Below are positions 18,230-30,743 of a stretch of 64,000 nucleotides of DNA, piece after piece. The position numbers and the translations under genes were made by a program. Numbering within the stretch: position 1 is the stretch's first letter; every line of letters begins with the position of its first letter. This DNA comes from Thermaerobacillus caldiproteolyticus. Lineage in GTDB: Bacteria; Bacillota; Bacilli; Bacillales; Anoxybacillaceae. The notes beneath the pieces are model-generated. The model saw nothing but the letters and a program-made list of their open reading frames with translations. It did not search any database and was not told the origin of the DNA. Location of the stretch: assembly GCF_013761245.1 (NCBI RefSeq), contig NZ_JACDUT010000007.1:62001-126000 (forward strand), written 5' to 3'.

Positions 18230-19237
18230 GTGTATCAATTTGTTGTTCTCACGCTCATCGCGCTATTTACTTTTACTACACCGCTTACTGCACTGGCGCA
18301 AACAAGCACTGATCAAGACAAGATATATCAGCAACGAATGGAATTGTATAAAAAAGCGGAGGCTGTCTCACTCATTCCTTGGTATTATTTTGCCGCCATT
18401 GATCAATATGAGCGAAATGTTCGTCAAGTTCGTCGTGATCTCCCTAAACCTAAAGGAGTGCTTGGGATTTATATTAAGCCGGAAATATGGGCAGGGCCAC
18501 TCAACAAAGCTGAAAATGATACTAACCCGTTCACGATCTCGCAATTTGGCGGATTGGGAATTGACGGAAATGGAGATGGTGTAGCCGATCCAACAAACGA
18601 TGAAGATATCATCTTCTCTATGGCCCGATTTCTCCAGTCATACGGAACTGACCACCAGCATATTAAAATGGCATTATGGAACTATTATCAACGAAGCAAA
18701 ACAGTCGATTTAATCTTAGGGAAAGTCAAAATTTATAAAAAGTATCAAACCCTTAAGCTCGATGGTCATGTATTCCCTCTTCCCCTTTATTCCAATTACA
18801 GTTACAAGAATACATGGGGCAGCGCAAGAGGATGGGGCGGAAGACGCATTCATGAAGGAACAGATATCTTCGCTAGTTATGGAGTTCCCGTACGTTCAAC
18901 TTGTTATGGAATTGTTGAGCTGAAAGGATGGAATAAATATGGAGGATGGCGTGTCGGCATCCGCGATATTAACAATACGTACCATTATTTTGCCCACTTA
19001 AACGGATTTGTAAGCGATTTGCGTGAGGGACAAATCGTTGAACCGGGGACGATTATCGGCTCTGTCGGCAGCTCCGGTTACGGTCCACCAGGCACTGCTG
19101 GAAAGTTTCCTCCACATCTCCATTATGGAATGTATAAAGATAACGGCTACACGGAATGGTCATTTGACCCTTATCCTCATTTAAAAATGTGGGAGCGAAT
19201 GGAAAAGATAAAGAAAAAACAAAGAGGTCGGAAGTAA
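18230..19237 (+). CDS. lytH: M23 cell-wall endopeptidase LytH/YunA
   Basis: A 335-residue exported zinc peptidase starting at GTG, ten bases after GGGAAAGGAG. A signal peptide covers roughly residues 1-24 (cleavage after TALA-Q). The first half is a lysozyme-like helical segment; the second half is an M23 (LytM) domain with metal ligands H208 and D212 in HEGTD and the HLH motif near residues 296-298. In B. subtilis this gene is lytH (yunA), a sporulation L-Ala-D-Glu endopeptidase that trims side chains of the spore cortex. A strong terminator follows the stop. Confidence 0.88.
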   Translation: MYQFVVLTLIALFTFTTPLTALAQTSTDQDKIYQQRMELYKKAEAVSLIPWYYFAAIDQYERNVRQVRRDLPKPKGVLGIYIKPEIWAGPLNKAENDTNPFTISQFGGLGIDGNGDGVADPTNDEDIIFSMARFLQSYGTDHQHIKMALWNYYQRSKTVDLILGKVKIYKKYQTLKLDGHVFPLPLYSNYSYKNTWGSARGWGGRRIHEGTDIFASYGVPVRSTCYGIVELKGWNKYGGWRVGIRDINNTYHYFAHLNGFVSDLREGQIVEPGTIIGSVGSSGYGPPGTAGKFPPHLHYGMYKDNGYTEWSFDPYPHLKMWERMEKIKKKQRGRK

Positions 19238-19252
19238 TCCGACCTCTTTTTC
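19222..19252 (+). terminator. terminator of lytH
   Basis: GAGGTCGGA-AGTAA-TCCGACCTC followed by TTTTT overlaps the lytH stop codon. Confidence 0.9.
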
Positions 19253-19430
19253 ATAACATCATTTCTTTATCTGATCTTAGCTTTGAGACAGGTTTGCAGA
19301 AACAATCCCTCTGACGAATTGCCTACCATATGTTCACAATCAATAAACCGTTTCTTCTCTATGATTTTGTGTTTTGCTTTTACAACAGCATGAATAATAC
19401 TTAGTCGCTAAACCTCCTTATCAATAAGCA
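19253..19430. other. spacer without a visible gene
   Basis: No open frame with a ribosome site was seen on either strand. A TAAGGAGG near the right end faces the minus strand but leads into no frame. Confidence 0.3.
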
Positions 19431-19661
19431 TCATGACACTCTCTGCCGTTTCATTGAAAAGGCAATGCCAACAAATAGCGTTAACACAGCGGCGACCCAA
19501 CCGAGCGATATCACAAACCAAGTCTCATATCCACGGTAATTTTCTTTTGAGTTTGTACGAATGTTATCAATCATCATATAACCTAAGACAATCATTGTAA
19601 TGACACTTAAGCAAATTTTCCACCATGCCCCTAACATAATGTCAACCACACTGTCTCGCAT
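19431..19661 (-). CDS. small membrane protein, 76 residues, unknown
   Basis: The frame encodes two hydrophobic helices, roughly residues 13-30 (WKICLSVITMIVLGYMM) and 47-67 (WFVISLGWVAAVLTLFVGIA), separated by a polar NIRTNSKENYRGY loop and ending in a basic tail. No family is recognised. There is no ribosome site before the ATG at 19661, but the preceding frame (19642-19830) overlaps it by 20 bases. It may be translationally coupled to that frame, or both may be pieces of one broken gene. Confidence 0.4.
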   Translation of the reverse strand: MRDSVVDIMLGAWWKICLSVITMIVLGYMMIDNIRTNSKENYRGYETWFVISLGWVAAVLTLFVGIAFSMKRQRVS

Positions 19662-19830
19662 GGTTGTGCAAATGGTTTAGTTCATGCACGACCCATGCAA
19701 GCAAAATGATTTCGACTAAGTTTAGCCAGCACAACACCAAAGCTGTTAAGTTTCCCAAACCGATGGCTGCCCCGCCTCTGCCAAAATAAAGCCGTCTCGC
19801 GTTTCCCGCTGTTATCGATTTTCCATTTGT
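19642..19830 (-). pseudogene. membrane-protein fragment overlapping the previous ORF
   Basis: The minus strand reads SITAGNARRLYFGRGGAAIG, then a hydrophobic GNLTALVLCWLNLVEIILLAWV helix and a histidine-rich HELNHLHNHAR end before TGA. This frame looks truly coding, unlike the neighbouring frame at 19682-19951. No start codon was found upstream. It overlaps the following small membrane-protein frame by 20 bases, so a frameshift that split one gene is plausible. Confidence 0.35.
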
Positions 19831-19951
19831 ACAAGTTCTTGTCTTTAAAGAGATAAAAAATAATTTTTATTTTTTGACTTTTTATATATAAATGAGTATA
19901 ACGTCTATAGTCTGCAATATCAAAATAATATTTACAAATTTTGATATTCAA

Positions 19952-19992
19952 TTAAAATAGCTATCCCTTATTATTGCTGGGATAGCTAACAC
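19952..19992 (-). terminator. terminator after yunB
   Basis: AGCTATCCC and GGGATAGCT form a 9-bp stem with an 11-base loop, followed on the minus strand by ATTTTAATT. It lies about 70 bases past the yunB stop. Confidence 0.55.
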
Positions 19993-20059
19993 AAAATGTC
20001 ATATATCAAAAAATTTTTGTAATTAATACAGTATCACAAATTCAAGACTGCAGTACATA

Positions 20060-20818
20060 TCAATTGAGCGGAATTTCAAATGATGGATCAGAATTTCCTC
20101 CATTGTTATAAAAGTTCGGTACCTCTCCTTGAATAACGTGCATCGCTATCGGGATATCAGTTGAGACAGTAGCAGACTTGGTTGCGAACGGAATCACTAC
20201 TTGTACATTGACTTTAATATGAATGAGCACTTTAATAAGAGCATTGTTAATTCCAAATGGTTCCACTTTTGTTTTAACATCTGAAGTCGCATTACCAATG
20301 ACGTAAAAGCGCACGGGAATCCTTGGACCCAAATTTCCAAGTAACGTATTGTTCGTTGCCTGACCAAGCGGGATATGATAAATAATTCCTTCATTTTCCA
20401 TACCGTTTGTTTCGATTTTTACATCTGGAAATTCAAGTTCTCGTAAATCTCCTTGTTCTGCCGCTTTTAAGTTTTTTAACACTCGATTGTTTGTTTTAGC
20501 GAGAACTCGATTTACAACGGCAGCGTTAAAATCGATAGAAGAAATTCTTCCATATTCATCTTGTTGAACCTTAATCAAATCTTTGACATCAACATCGTCT
20601 TCGGTAATTTGTTGATTTATTGCACCATTAATGATCAAGTTCGCAATCCGCTTCGTTTCTTTCTCGGCAATATCCATAAGCGTTGGCTCAATTCCTTTAT
20701 TAATAATCCAAAGGCTAACTGCTGTCGATAATATAAAAAATACGAACGTTAACAAAAATAAATAGCGAAAAGGCAGTGGGCCCCTTTTCTTCGACAAGCG
20801 AACGGGAAACTTTGCCAA
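20060..20818 (-). CDS. yunB: sporulation protein YunB
   Basis: A 252-residue single-pass membrane protein of the YunB sporulation family. A basic head (KKRGPLPFRYLF) is followed by one transmembrane helix around residues 20-42 (FLLTFVFFILSTAVSLWII), then an exported helical and beta domain of unknown function. It is expressed in the mother cell in B. subtilis. I choose the TTG at 20818, which follows GGGGGGATATTCATT; the ATG at 20869 would add a 17-residue stretch containing the ribosome site. Confidence 0.85.
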   Translation of the reverse strand: MAKFPVRLSKKRGPLPFRYLFLLTFVFFILSTAVSLWIINKGIEPTLMDIAEKETKRIANLIINGAINQQITEDDVDVKDLIKVQQDEYGRISSIDFNAAVVNRVLAKTNNRVLKNLKAAEQGDLRELEFPDVKIETNGMENEGIIYHIPLGQATNNTLLGNLGPRIPVRFYVIGNATSDVKTKVEPFGINNALIKVLIHIKVNVQVVIPFATKSATVSTDIPIAMHVIQGEVPNFYNNGGNSDPSFEIPLN

Positions 20819-20893
20819 AATGAATATCCCCCCTTTACAAGCTATATGTATGCTGTAAAGAGAGGACATAACGCACTTTTCTTTTATAATTTT

Positions 20894-21199
20894 TTATATC
20901 ATTTTCAGCAATGCGTCTTTTCCTTTCATACCAACCTTGATGCCAAGCTTTTCGGCAGCGATCGTGATGGACTCAAGCGGAGCTTCTAATAATTGTTCAA
21001 TCGTGCGGACGCCTACGGCTCTCCCTGCAATAATACCGCGATCTTTCAATTGTTCATTTAACAGGTTCACATCTAATGCCCCGCACATAATATAGCCCTT
21101 TTCATTTGCTACAGCAAGTAAATTCGTTTTTGGCAACTGAACTGAAACAGCGATAAACGGATAGTTCTCAATCATAATCGGTTTGACGGTTACCATCAT
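20894..21199 (-). CDS. yunC: YunC, DUF1805 protein
   Basis: The 101-residue protein of the DUF1805 family has the conserved YIMCGALDVNLLNE segment around residue 40 and RAVGVRTIEQLLEAPLE near residue 65. The structure of the family is known but not its role. The start is the ATG at 21199, seven bases after AAAGGAGC; an in-frame GTG six bases earlier is too close. It lies between yunB and yunD in the B. subtilis order. Confidence 0.85.
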   Translation of the reverse strand: MMVTVKPIMIENYPFIAVSVQLPKTNLLAVANEKGYIMCGALDVNLLNEQLKDRGIIAGRAVGVRTIEQLLEAPLESITIAAEKLGIKVGMKGKDALLKMI

Positions 21200-21250
21200 C
21201 CCCACGCTCCTTTCCCTAATTCAATGTATGAATCGAGAAAGGAAGTGTTC

Positions 21251-22642
21251 CTATCTATTGTTGGATAACTTCCATGCTAAAAGATCACGCAAAAATTCCG
21301 GCATATAATATGTTTTTTGCGGAGCACGGCAAATTTCTGGGTAAAAATGTCCAAATGTAAACATATCAATTGTTGCCACGGCATATGTTTTGTCCATATT
21401 TAGTGCTTCTCCGTTAACCAAAATCTGGTAAATACATTCTGAACCATCTTTCATAATTTCCGTTTGTAATTCAACCCCATCATATACCATCTGCCCCATC
21501 ACTTTGCCACGAAATCCAAAACCTTTGACAGGAAAGTGTTTCATTTCCTCCGTATTCGCCTGCAAAATCACTTCTTTTAATTTATCGCCTCGCAAATAGA
21601 CTTTGCATGGATTGATTGGATGTGGACAAATGCGATGTAAGTCTTTTTTTGTGACGATCCCTTTAGAAAGTGGCTCTAATAGCACACCTGCATTCACCAT
21701 CCCAATGTCACCATCGCACCATTCTTTTAAGGCGGTTGCTAACAGTTGAGAAAGCGGTGAAGGGGCAAACCATTGTAACGGCAAATCTTCATGAAGCTCA
21801 ACCACTTTTTCTTGTTCAAGCTGACGCACGCTTTCTTGTTGAAGTACCAACAGTTGTTGTTTTGTGTTTTCACAATCTGGAAGCATCGACACATCTACTA
21901 CAGAAGCTGTTGCTGTCGGCTTATTGATCTCATCTATGTCTAGTTTGACCACACCGATGTATTGGCCATATTTCCCCGCTCCACATAATAGCGTGCCATC
22001 GACTATTTTTCCATTAGGCAATAAATGGTGGGAGTGTCCCCCGATAATTACATCAATTCCTTGTACCGTTTGGGCGATTTTCTCATCATCGTTAATTCCT
22101 AAATGAGATAGCAAAACGACAAAATCCGCTTTTTTTCGTACTTCCGCTACCATTTCTGCCAACAGATCAAATGGAGAGACGACTGTCCAACCGAGCAACT
22201 CATAAAATTTTCTAAAAGGGGCGGTAACACCGATAACCCCCAAGGTAATTTTATCTGAAAGAGAAATCAGCTCATAAGGTCGGAGCCAAGCAGGACGTTT
22301 ACCATCTTGTTGAAACAAATTCGCAACAAGAACTGGAAACCGAGCTTCTTCATACAGCTCATTTAATTCTTCGTGAGTTAAGGTAATTCCCTCGTTATTG
22401 CCAATCGTGATCGCATCATAATGGAGCTCATTTAACAGCTCAACATTCGCTTTTCCTCTTGTCGCCTCTGTAATCGGATGAAACCGGTCAATGAAATCTC
22501 CAATGTCAAATAATAACATCGCTTCTTTGTTGCGTTCATGTTCTTTTCTTCGCTCCTGCAAAAATTTCACGATTTTTGGCCAATTTTCAAAGTGGCTATG
22601 TACATCGTTTGTATGGTAAATATAAATCGTTTGTGCCAACAA
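21251..22642 (-). CDS. yunD: metallophosphoesterase YunD, 5'-nucleotidase family
   Basis: A 463-residue UshA-like two-domain protein. The N-terminal calcineurin-like metal site shows HTNDVHSHFENWP (residues 9-21), DIGDFID, a GNNEG motif in place of the usual GNHE, and GGHSHH near residue 200. The C-terminal domain binds nucleotide (GDIGMVNAGVLLEPL, GFGFRGKVMG). There is no signal peptide, so it would act in the cytoplasm, unlike UshA. The substitution of histidine by asparagine in GNNEG may alter metal use. It is transcribed with yunE and yunF. Confidence 0.88.
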   Translation of the reverse strand: MLAQTIYIYHTNDVHSHFENWPKIVKFLQERRKEHERNKEAMLLFDIGDFIDRFHPITEATRGKANVELLNELHYDAITIGNNEGITLTHEELNELYEEARFPVLVANLFQQDGKRPAWLRPYELISLSDKITLGVIGVTAPFRKFYELLGWTVVSPFDLLAEMVAEVRKKADFVVLLSHLGINDDEKIAQTVQGIDVIIGGHSHHLLPNGKIVDGTLLCGAGKYGQYIGVVKLDIDEINKPTATASVVDVSMLPDCENTKQQLLVLQQESVRQLEQEKVVELHEDLPLQWFAPSPLSQLLATALKEWCDGDIGMVNAGVLLEPLSKGIVTKKDLHRICPHPINPCKVYLRGDKLKEVILQANTEEMKHFPVKGFGFRGKVMGQMVYDGVELQTEIMKDGSECIYQILVNGEALNMDKTYAVATIDMFTFGHFYPEICRAPQKTYYMPEFLRDLLAWKLSNNR

Positions 22643-22654
22643 ACAACACCTCTT

Positions 22655-23473
22655 TTACGAAATGCCTTGATAAATTAGGCGAATTCCAAGAAGAACAAGC
22701 ACAAGCCGCAAAACGATGACGACCGTTTTACTTTTTAACCGTTTATTAATGAACGCGCCCGTTTTTGCACCAAACCAAACGCCCGGAATAAGAGCAAGGA
22801 CAAATAGCCATTCTACATTTCCCATTGTAATATGCGTCAGAGAACTAACGAGGGAAGACAGGAACACAATAAACATTGACGTCGCTACCGCCACATGCGG
22901 CGGGAACAAAAATAATAAAATCATAGCCGGAACCATTAGCGAACCGCCGCCGATACCAAAAAGTCCACCAAAAAAACCAACGATAAATGCAATCACAATC
23001 GCTAACACAGGATGATAGCCGTACGTAACCGTTTCCCCTTCATTCGTTATATACGTACGCGTAATTTTAAAATGCTTGGATTCTACTTGTTTCGAAGAAT
23101 CTCTATTTAACATTAGCAAAAACGAGACAAAGATTAGAAAGAGGCCGAAATAAAGGGAGAAATGAGCTAAGCTTAGCACATTGTTCACCCATGCCCCAAC
23201 GATCGCTCCTGGTCCACTTCCAATAAAAAAGAGAAGTCCGCTTCGGTAATCAACCATTTTATCTTTCATATAAGATAACGTCGAAGAAAGGCCGTTAAAA
23301 ATAATGACAACTAATGATGTCCCAACAGCAACTTGCGGCGAAACAGTCGGTAAAAAGTGAGTCGCTCCTAAAAATAATAAAGACGGAACGATAATTACTC
23401 CTCCCCCTAAGCCGACTAAACTACCAATGGTACCGGCTAAAAACCCGACTAGAATCAGCAGCACGTATTCCAT
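22655..23473 (-). CDS. yunE: TSUP family permease YunE (sulfite/organosulfur exporter type)
   Basis: A TauE/SafE (TSUP) integral membrane protein of 272 residues with about eight helices in two repeated halves. Each half contains the glycine-rich GSLVGLGGGVIIVPSLLF or GGLFGIGGGSLMVPAMILL motif. The substrate is a small anion such as sulfite or sulfoacetate in characterised relatives, but is not known here. I start at ATG 23473, which follows GGAGATGAGG, rather than an ATG five codons upstream. It is encoded 18 bases from yunF. Confidence 0.88.
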   Translation of the reverse strand: MEYVLLILVGFLAGTIGSLVGLGGGVIIVPSLLFLGATHFLPTVSPQVAVGTSLVVIIFNGLSSTLSYMKDKMVDYRSGLLFFIGSGPGAIVGAWVNNVLSLAHFSLYFGLFLIFVSFLLMLNRDSSKQVESKHFKITRTYITNEGETVTYGYHPVLAIVIAFIVGFFGGLFGIGGGSLMVPAMILLFLFPPHVAVATSMFIVFLSSLVSSLTHITMGNVEWLFVLALIPGVWFGAKTGAFINKRLKSKTVVIVLRLVLVLLGIRLIYQGIS

Positions 23474-23491
23474 TATCCTCATCTCCATCCA

Positions 23492-24340
23492 TTAAAATAA
23501 GTCTAGTTGCCGCGGCGCTAAATCGGTATATTCAATGCCAAGCAAACGCATGAACTGCTTCGCATTGTCTGCGGCATCACCGCCGGAATTATTGTTGAAT
23601 AACACATAAATATTGTTTGTTGTCTCTTTCAGTTTTTGAATATGGCTCACCCATTCGAGCAATTCCTCTTCACGATAGCGATACAAATACCGAACCGCTC
23701 GCCAGTTTTCTCCGCTTGTTGCTTTATTCCAGCCGTAGACATTTCGGCCGTGAAACCGGATGAGCGTTTTTTCCCGGTTCGTTGGGTAAAGAACAGTTGG
23801 AACCGAACCTTCCCCTGCCTGTGGTTCGTCACAAATACTATGAATCCATCCTTCTTCGGTCATAAATTGTAATGTTTTTTCATAAAAACGAGGGGCAAAC
23901 CATGATTGATGGCGAAATTCTAACGCCACCGGTATATTCCCCATCTTCATTCGACACCAGCGCAAATACGTCACATGTTCCCGGCGACAATCAAACCAAG
24001 GCGGAAATTGAAACAATACCATTGCTAACTTGCCTGCTTCGATAAATGGCTCAATCGATGCTAAAAAGGCTGCAAACATCTCTTCTTTGTTTTGATAAGG
24101 TATTTCTCCACGTTCATGTCCTGTCATTCCTTGGTATGCTTTGACGATAAACTGGAACGATTTTGGTGTTTCGCGAATCCATTTTTCCACGTTCTGCCTT
24201 GGCTGAATCGCATAAAAATATGAATCGACTTCTACAGTTGGAAAATGAGCAGCGTATTCTTGTAATTTATCTTTTGCAGCAAGGCCGGGCGGATAAAGAC
24301 GATCATGGTCCCCCCAGCCCGTTAGTCCAATATAAATCAT
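23492..24340 (-). CDS. yunF: YunF, DUF72 family TIM-barrel protein
   Basis: The 282-residue DUF72 protein begins IYIGLTGWGDHDRLYPPG, with the family's later marks FQFPPWFD, VALEFRHQSWF and IRFHGRN. The fold is a TIM barrel related to endonuclease IV-like enzymes, but catalytic activity has not been shown. The ATG at 24340 follows AGGTGATACAA; an in-frame GTG lies nine bases earlier. It opens the yunF-E-D unit and is separated from sufB by a terminator. Confidence 0.87.
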   Translation of the reverse strand: MIYIGLTGWGDHDRLYPPGLAAKDKLQEYAAHFPTVEVDSYFYAIQPRQNVEKWIRETPKSFQFIVKAYQGMTGHERGEIPYQNKEEMFAAFLASIEPFIEAGKLAMVLFQFPPWFDCRREHVTYLRWCRMKMGNIPVALEFRHQSWFAPRFYEKTLQFMTEEGWIHSICDEPQAGEGSVPTVLYPTNREKTLIRFHGRNVYGWNKATSGENWRAVRYLYRYREEELLEWVSHIQKLKETTNNIYVLFNNNSGGDAADNAKQFMRLLGIEYTDLAPRQLDLF

Positions 24341-24413
24341 TTGTATCACCTGCTTCCATCATATCACAATCATTTAAGACTTGGTAATGATTCCATGAGA
24401 TTAGGTGACAATG

Positions 24414-24453
24414 AAAAACCCGGTCCTTCGTGGCAACGAATGACCGGGTTAGT
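24414..24453 (-). terminator. terminator at the end of the suf operon
   Basis: AACCCGGTC and GACCGGGTT form a 9-bp stem with a loop of about 20 bases, directly past the sufB stop codon. Confidence 0.7.
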
Positions 24454-24463
24454 GATATCCAAA

Positions 24464-25861
24464 TTAACCAATGGATCCTTCCATTTCGAATTTAATGAGA
24501 CGATTCATTTCAACAGCGTATTCCATTGGAAGTTCTCTTGTAAATGGCTCAATGAATCCCATGACGATCATTTCCGTTGCTTCTTGTTCGGAAATGCCGC
24601 GGCTCATGAGATAGAACAATTGCTCTTCTGATACTTTCGATACTTTTGCTTCATGCTCCAACGAAATGTTGTCATTTAAAATTTCGTTGTACGGAATCGT
24701 ATCGGAGGTTGATTGATTATCCATAATGAGCGTGTCACATTCAATATTCGAGCGCGAGCCTGACGCTTTTCGACCGAAATGAACGATACCGCGATATGTC
24801 ACTTTTCCACCTTGTTTCGAAATGGATTTGGAAACAATCGTCGATGATGTATTTGGCGCAAGGTGAATCATTTTCGCACCGGCGTCTTGATGTTGACCTT
24901 TTCCGGCAATCGCAATCGAAAGCGTTAATCCACGTGCACCTTCGCCTTTTAAAATGACAGCTGGATATTTCATCGTTAATTTTGAACCGATGTTTCCGTC
25001 AATCCATTCCATTGTTGCGTTTTCTTCGCAAACCGCACGCTTCGTAACAAGGTTAAAGACGTTGTTCGCCCAGTTTTGAATCGTTGTATAACGACAGTAA
25101 GCGCCTTTCTTGACGATAATTTCAACAACTGCACTATGAAGAGAATTCGTCGTATACACTGGAGCTGTACAACCTTCCACGTAATGAACGTGCGCACCTT
25201 CATCAACGATAATTAACGTGCGTTCAAACTGCCCCATGTTTTCAGAGTTAATGCGGAAATACGCTTGCAATGGGGTTTCTACTTTTACGCCTTTTGGCAC
25301 GTAAATGAACGATCCACCGGACCATACCGCAGAGTTTAACGCCGCAAACTTATTATCTGTTGGTGGTACGACTTTTGCCCAATGCTCGCGGAAAATGTCT
25401 TCGTTTTCTTTTAATGCGGAATCTGTATCTTTGAAAATAACACCTAATTTTTCAAGGTCTTCTTTCATATTATGGTACACAACTTCCGATTCGTATTGCG
25501 CTGATACTCCTGCTAAATATTTTTGTTCCGCTTCTGGAATTCCTAATTTATCAAACGTCGCTTTAATTTCCGCTGGCACTTCATCCCAAGAACGCCCGGA
25601 CTTTTCTGATGGTTTAACATAATAGGTAATCTCATCAAAATCTAGGCTAGATAAATCGCCACCCCATTGCGGCATTGGCATGCTGTAGAAAATATCTAAT
25701 GCCTTTAAACGAAATTCGAGCATCCATTGCGGTTCGTTTTTCATGCGAGAGATTTCTTCGACAATCTCTCTTGTTAATCCGCGTTTGGCCCGGAACACGG
25801 AAACGTCTTTATCGGCGAAGCCATATTTATATTCGCCGATTTCTGGCATTTTTTTCGCCAT
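24464..25861 (-). CDS. sufB: Fe-S assembly scaffold SufB
   Basis: SufB (465 residues) forms the SufBC2D complex that assembles Fe-S clusters with sulfur from SufS/SufU. The long right-handed beta-helix core is followed by the conserved C-terminal [20 protein letters not shown] and [17 protein letters not shown] motif shared with SufD. GAAGGAGG-type spacing (AAAAGGAGGCGAACATC) precedes the ATG. It is the last gene of sufC-D-S-U-B, 28 bases after sufU, and is closed by a terminator. Confidence 0.97.
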   Translation of the reverse strand: MAKKMPEIGEYKYGFADKDVSVFRAKRGLTREIVEEISRMKNEPQWMLEFRLKALDIFYSMPMPQWGGDLSSLDFDEITYYVKPSEKSGRSWDEVPAEIKATFDKLGIPEAEQKYLAGVSAQYESEVVYHNMKEDLEKLGVIFKDTDSALKENEDIFREHWAKVVPPTDNKFAALNSAVWSGGSFIYVPKGVKVETPLQAYFRINSENMGQFERTLIIVDEGAHVHYVEGCTAPVYTTNSLHSAVVEIIVKKGAYCRYTTIQNWANNVFNLVTKRAVCEENATMEWIDGNIGSKLTMKYPAVILKGEGARGLTLSIAIAGKGQHQDAGAKMIHLAPNTSSTIVSKSISKQGGKVTYRGIVHFGRKASGSRSNIECDTLIMDNQSTSDTIPYNEILNDNISLEHEAKVSKVSEEQLFYLMSRGISEQEATEMIVMGFIEPFTRELPMEYAVEMNRLIKFEMEGSIG

Positions 25862-25888
25862 GATGTTCGCCTCCTTTTCATGCTTCCA

Positions 25889-28846
<2,958 letters not shown>

Positions 28847-28863
28847 ACTATTCCTCCTAACGC

Positions 28864-29643
28864 TTACGCTTCTTGCTCAACCGTTTCTTCTTCGATACCG
28901 AGTTCCTTTTTAATCCAATCGTATCCTTCCGCCTCTAGACGTTGTGCTAATTCTGGACCACCTGATTTCACAATTCGTCCCTGCATCATTACGTGTACGT
29001 AATCTGGAGTAATGTAATTTAACAAGCGTTGGTAGTGTGTGATGATTAAACAGCCGAAGTCGCTGCTGCGCATTTCATTTACGCCTTTTGAAACGATTTT
29101 TAACGCGTCGATATCAAGACCGGAATCAATTTCATCTAAAATCGCGATTTTCGGCTCTAACATCATTAGCTGCAAAATTTCATTGCGCTTTTTCTCACCG
29201 CCGGAGAATCCTTCATTTAAGTAACGATGAGCCATATCTGAATTCATTTCAAGAAATTCCATTTTTTCATCCAATTTACGAATAAATTTCATCAATGAAA
29301 TTTCGTTTCCTTCACCAAGGCGAGCATTAATAGCCGCACGAAGGAAGTCCGCGTTCGTTACACCGCTAATTTCACTTGGATATTGCATCGCTAAGAATAG
29401 ACCTGCACGCGCCCGTTCATCGACTTCCATTTCAAGAACGTCTTGTCCATCTAGCGTAATGCTTCCCTTTGTTACTTCATATTTTGGATGGCCCATGATC
29501 GCGGAAGACAACGTTGATTTTCCCGTTCCGTTCGGGCCCATGATGGCGTGAATTTCACCGCCTTTTACTTCTAGGTTCACGCCTTTTAAAATTTCCTTTC
29601 CTTCAACGGATACGTGAAGATCTTTAATCGTCAGCACTGCCAT
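28864..29643 (-). CDS. sufC: SufC ATPase
   Basis: SufC is an ABC-type ATPase (259 residues) that drives conformational change in SufBC2D. Walker A is GPNGTGKSTLS, the signature is NEGFSGGEKKRNE and Walker B is IAILDEIDSGLD, with the SufC-specific DSGLDIDALKIVSKG. I start at ATG 29643 because GGAGGTATTTTTC precedes it; the frame begins eight codons earlier. It is the first gene of the suf operon. The leader is AT-rich with two direct AATGAGAATA-like repeats at about 29704-29731 of unknown meaning. Confidence 0.96.
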   Translation of the reverse strand: MAVLTIKDLHVSVEGKEILKGVNLEVKGGEIHAIMGPNGTGKSTLSSAIMGHPKYEVTKGSITLDGQDVLEMEVDERARAGLFLAMQYPSEISGVTNADFLRAAINARLGEGNEISLMKFIRKLDEKMEFLEMNSDMAHRYLNEGFSGGEKKRNEILQLMMLEPKIAILDEIDSGLDIDALKIVSKGVNEMRSSDFGCLIITHYQRLLNYITPDYVHVMMQGRIVKSGGPELAQRLEAEGYDWIKKELGIEEETVEQEA

Positions 29644-29667
29644 GAAAAATACCTCCAATTTCCACAA

Positions 29668-30237
29668 AAAATTGTGTATATCATTGACTAAACTTACTTC
29701 ATTGATATATTCTCATTTTATTCTCATTATAATTTTATAACAAATTAAAAGTATTAGCAACCATTTACCATCCTACCTATACTTTTAAAAATTCCATTTT
29801 AAATTGCACAGAAGGCTCCAGCTTCAAGTGTATGAAGGTCTTTCTGCAAGCGAGAATCCGGAGAGGAATGGACATTAGCATTAGACAAAATCTTCCCTTT
29901 ATTTCCTACTTACTTGGCCAGCACAGGAGAAAACCCTTGAATCAGGCGCTCCTATTGTTTACGGACTACTCAACATAATAGGTTGCGGCAAGAAATCATC
30001 GCCACCGTAAACGTTGAACGTCATCATGTGTCTACTATATGTGGAAAATAAATACTATCGATGGATAACAAACCGTTGGACGGTACCATACAAGACACGA
30101 TCCTATACGAACCTTCCCTAACGACCGGATCCCCACACGTTAGGACTGCTTGGCACTCGCAATCCCCACTTCAAACCTTTACGAAGTTTCGATTAAGTGA
30201 TGCGCAGTTGACAAGTTATGATGTACATATGTAATCG
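29668..30237. other. suf upstream region and gene-free spacer
   Basis: The first 90 bases are AT-rich and should hold the suf promoter. From about 29790 to 30230 composition rises in GC and no coding frame with a ribosome site was seen on either strand. Short self-complementary runs are present but no family of structured RNA is recognised. The stretch resembles the gene-free segment after the YhcN lipoprotein in texture. Confidence 0.3.
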
Positions 30238-30264
30238 AAAAAAGACTCCCATTCGGAGTCTTTA
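30238..30264 (-). terminator. terminator of yurZ
   Basis: AAAGACTCC-gaatg-GGAGTCTTT on the minus strand is followed by TTTTCG; it lies immediately past the yurZ stop. Confidence 0.85.
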
Positions 30265-30269
30265 GTGAT

Positions 30270-30641
30270 TTAATGTTTTGTCGCAAGTTCAGCGATACAT
30301 TCTTGAACTAATGTCACCGCTTGGCTCATTGCTGCTCCTCCAGCAAATGCCGCGGCTACACCGCAAGTCTCCAAAATTTCCTGTTCCGATGCACCTTGAT
30401 CAAGACAACCTTTTGTATGATAAATCGTGCAATACTCATCTTGGGTAGCCAGACTAATTCCAAGCGCGATGAGCTGCTTTTCTTTTTTCGATAATGCTCC
30501 TTCTTCAAAACAAGCTTCCGTAAAGGCATTAAAGCTTCTAGCGATTTCCGGCAATTTTTGCGTAAACGCTCCCAACCCTTCTTTGTAATGTTGTAACGCC
30601 GCTTCTGTCGATGTATAGCTTTGCTGATTCACTACAAACAC
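30270..30641 (-). CDS. yurZ: YurZ, carboxymuconolactone decarboxylase/AhpD-like protein
   Basis: The 123-residue helical protein is of the carboxymuconolactone decarboxylase family. It has the core [20 protein letters not shown] and a C-x3-H (CTIYH) motif near residue 73, where AhpD peroxidase reductants have CxxC. A second cysteine, in TKGC, follows four residues later and could stand in. The gene lies between suf and met as in B. subtilis yurZ. Activity is unknown; an alkylhydroperoxidase-like thiol role is possible. Confidence 0.85.
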   Translation of the reverse strand: MFVVNQQSYTSTEAALQHYKEGLGAFTQKLPEIARSFNAFTEACFEEGALSKKEKQLIALGISLATQDEYCTIYHTKGCLDQGASEQEILETCGVAAAFAGGAAMSQAVTLVQECIAELATKH

Positions 30642-30743
30642 CCCTTCGAAAGAATCATATCGCTGTTAGTATGCTTAAAGGAAAAGGAGATTAAACAAGC
30701 GAATTCAAATATAGTGAAGTGAAGACAAAATGATGTTGGACAA

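Noticed and set aside
19682-19951. 89-codon minus frame
   Set aside because: A shadow of the more protein-like frame at 19642-19830; Lys/Ile-rich start from AT-rich DNA.
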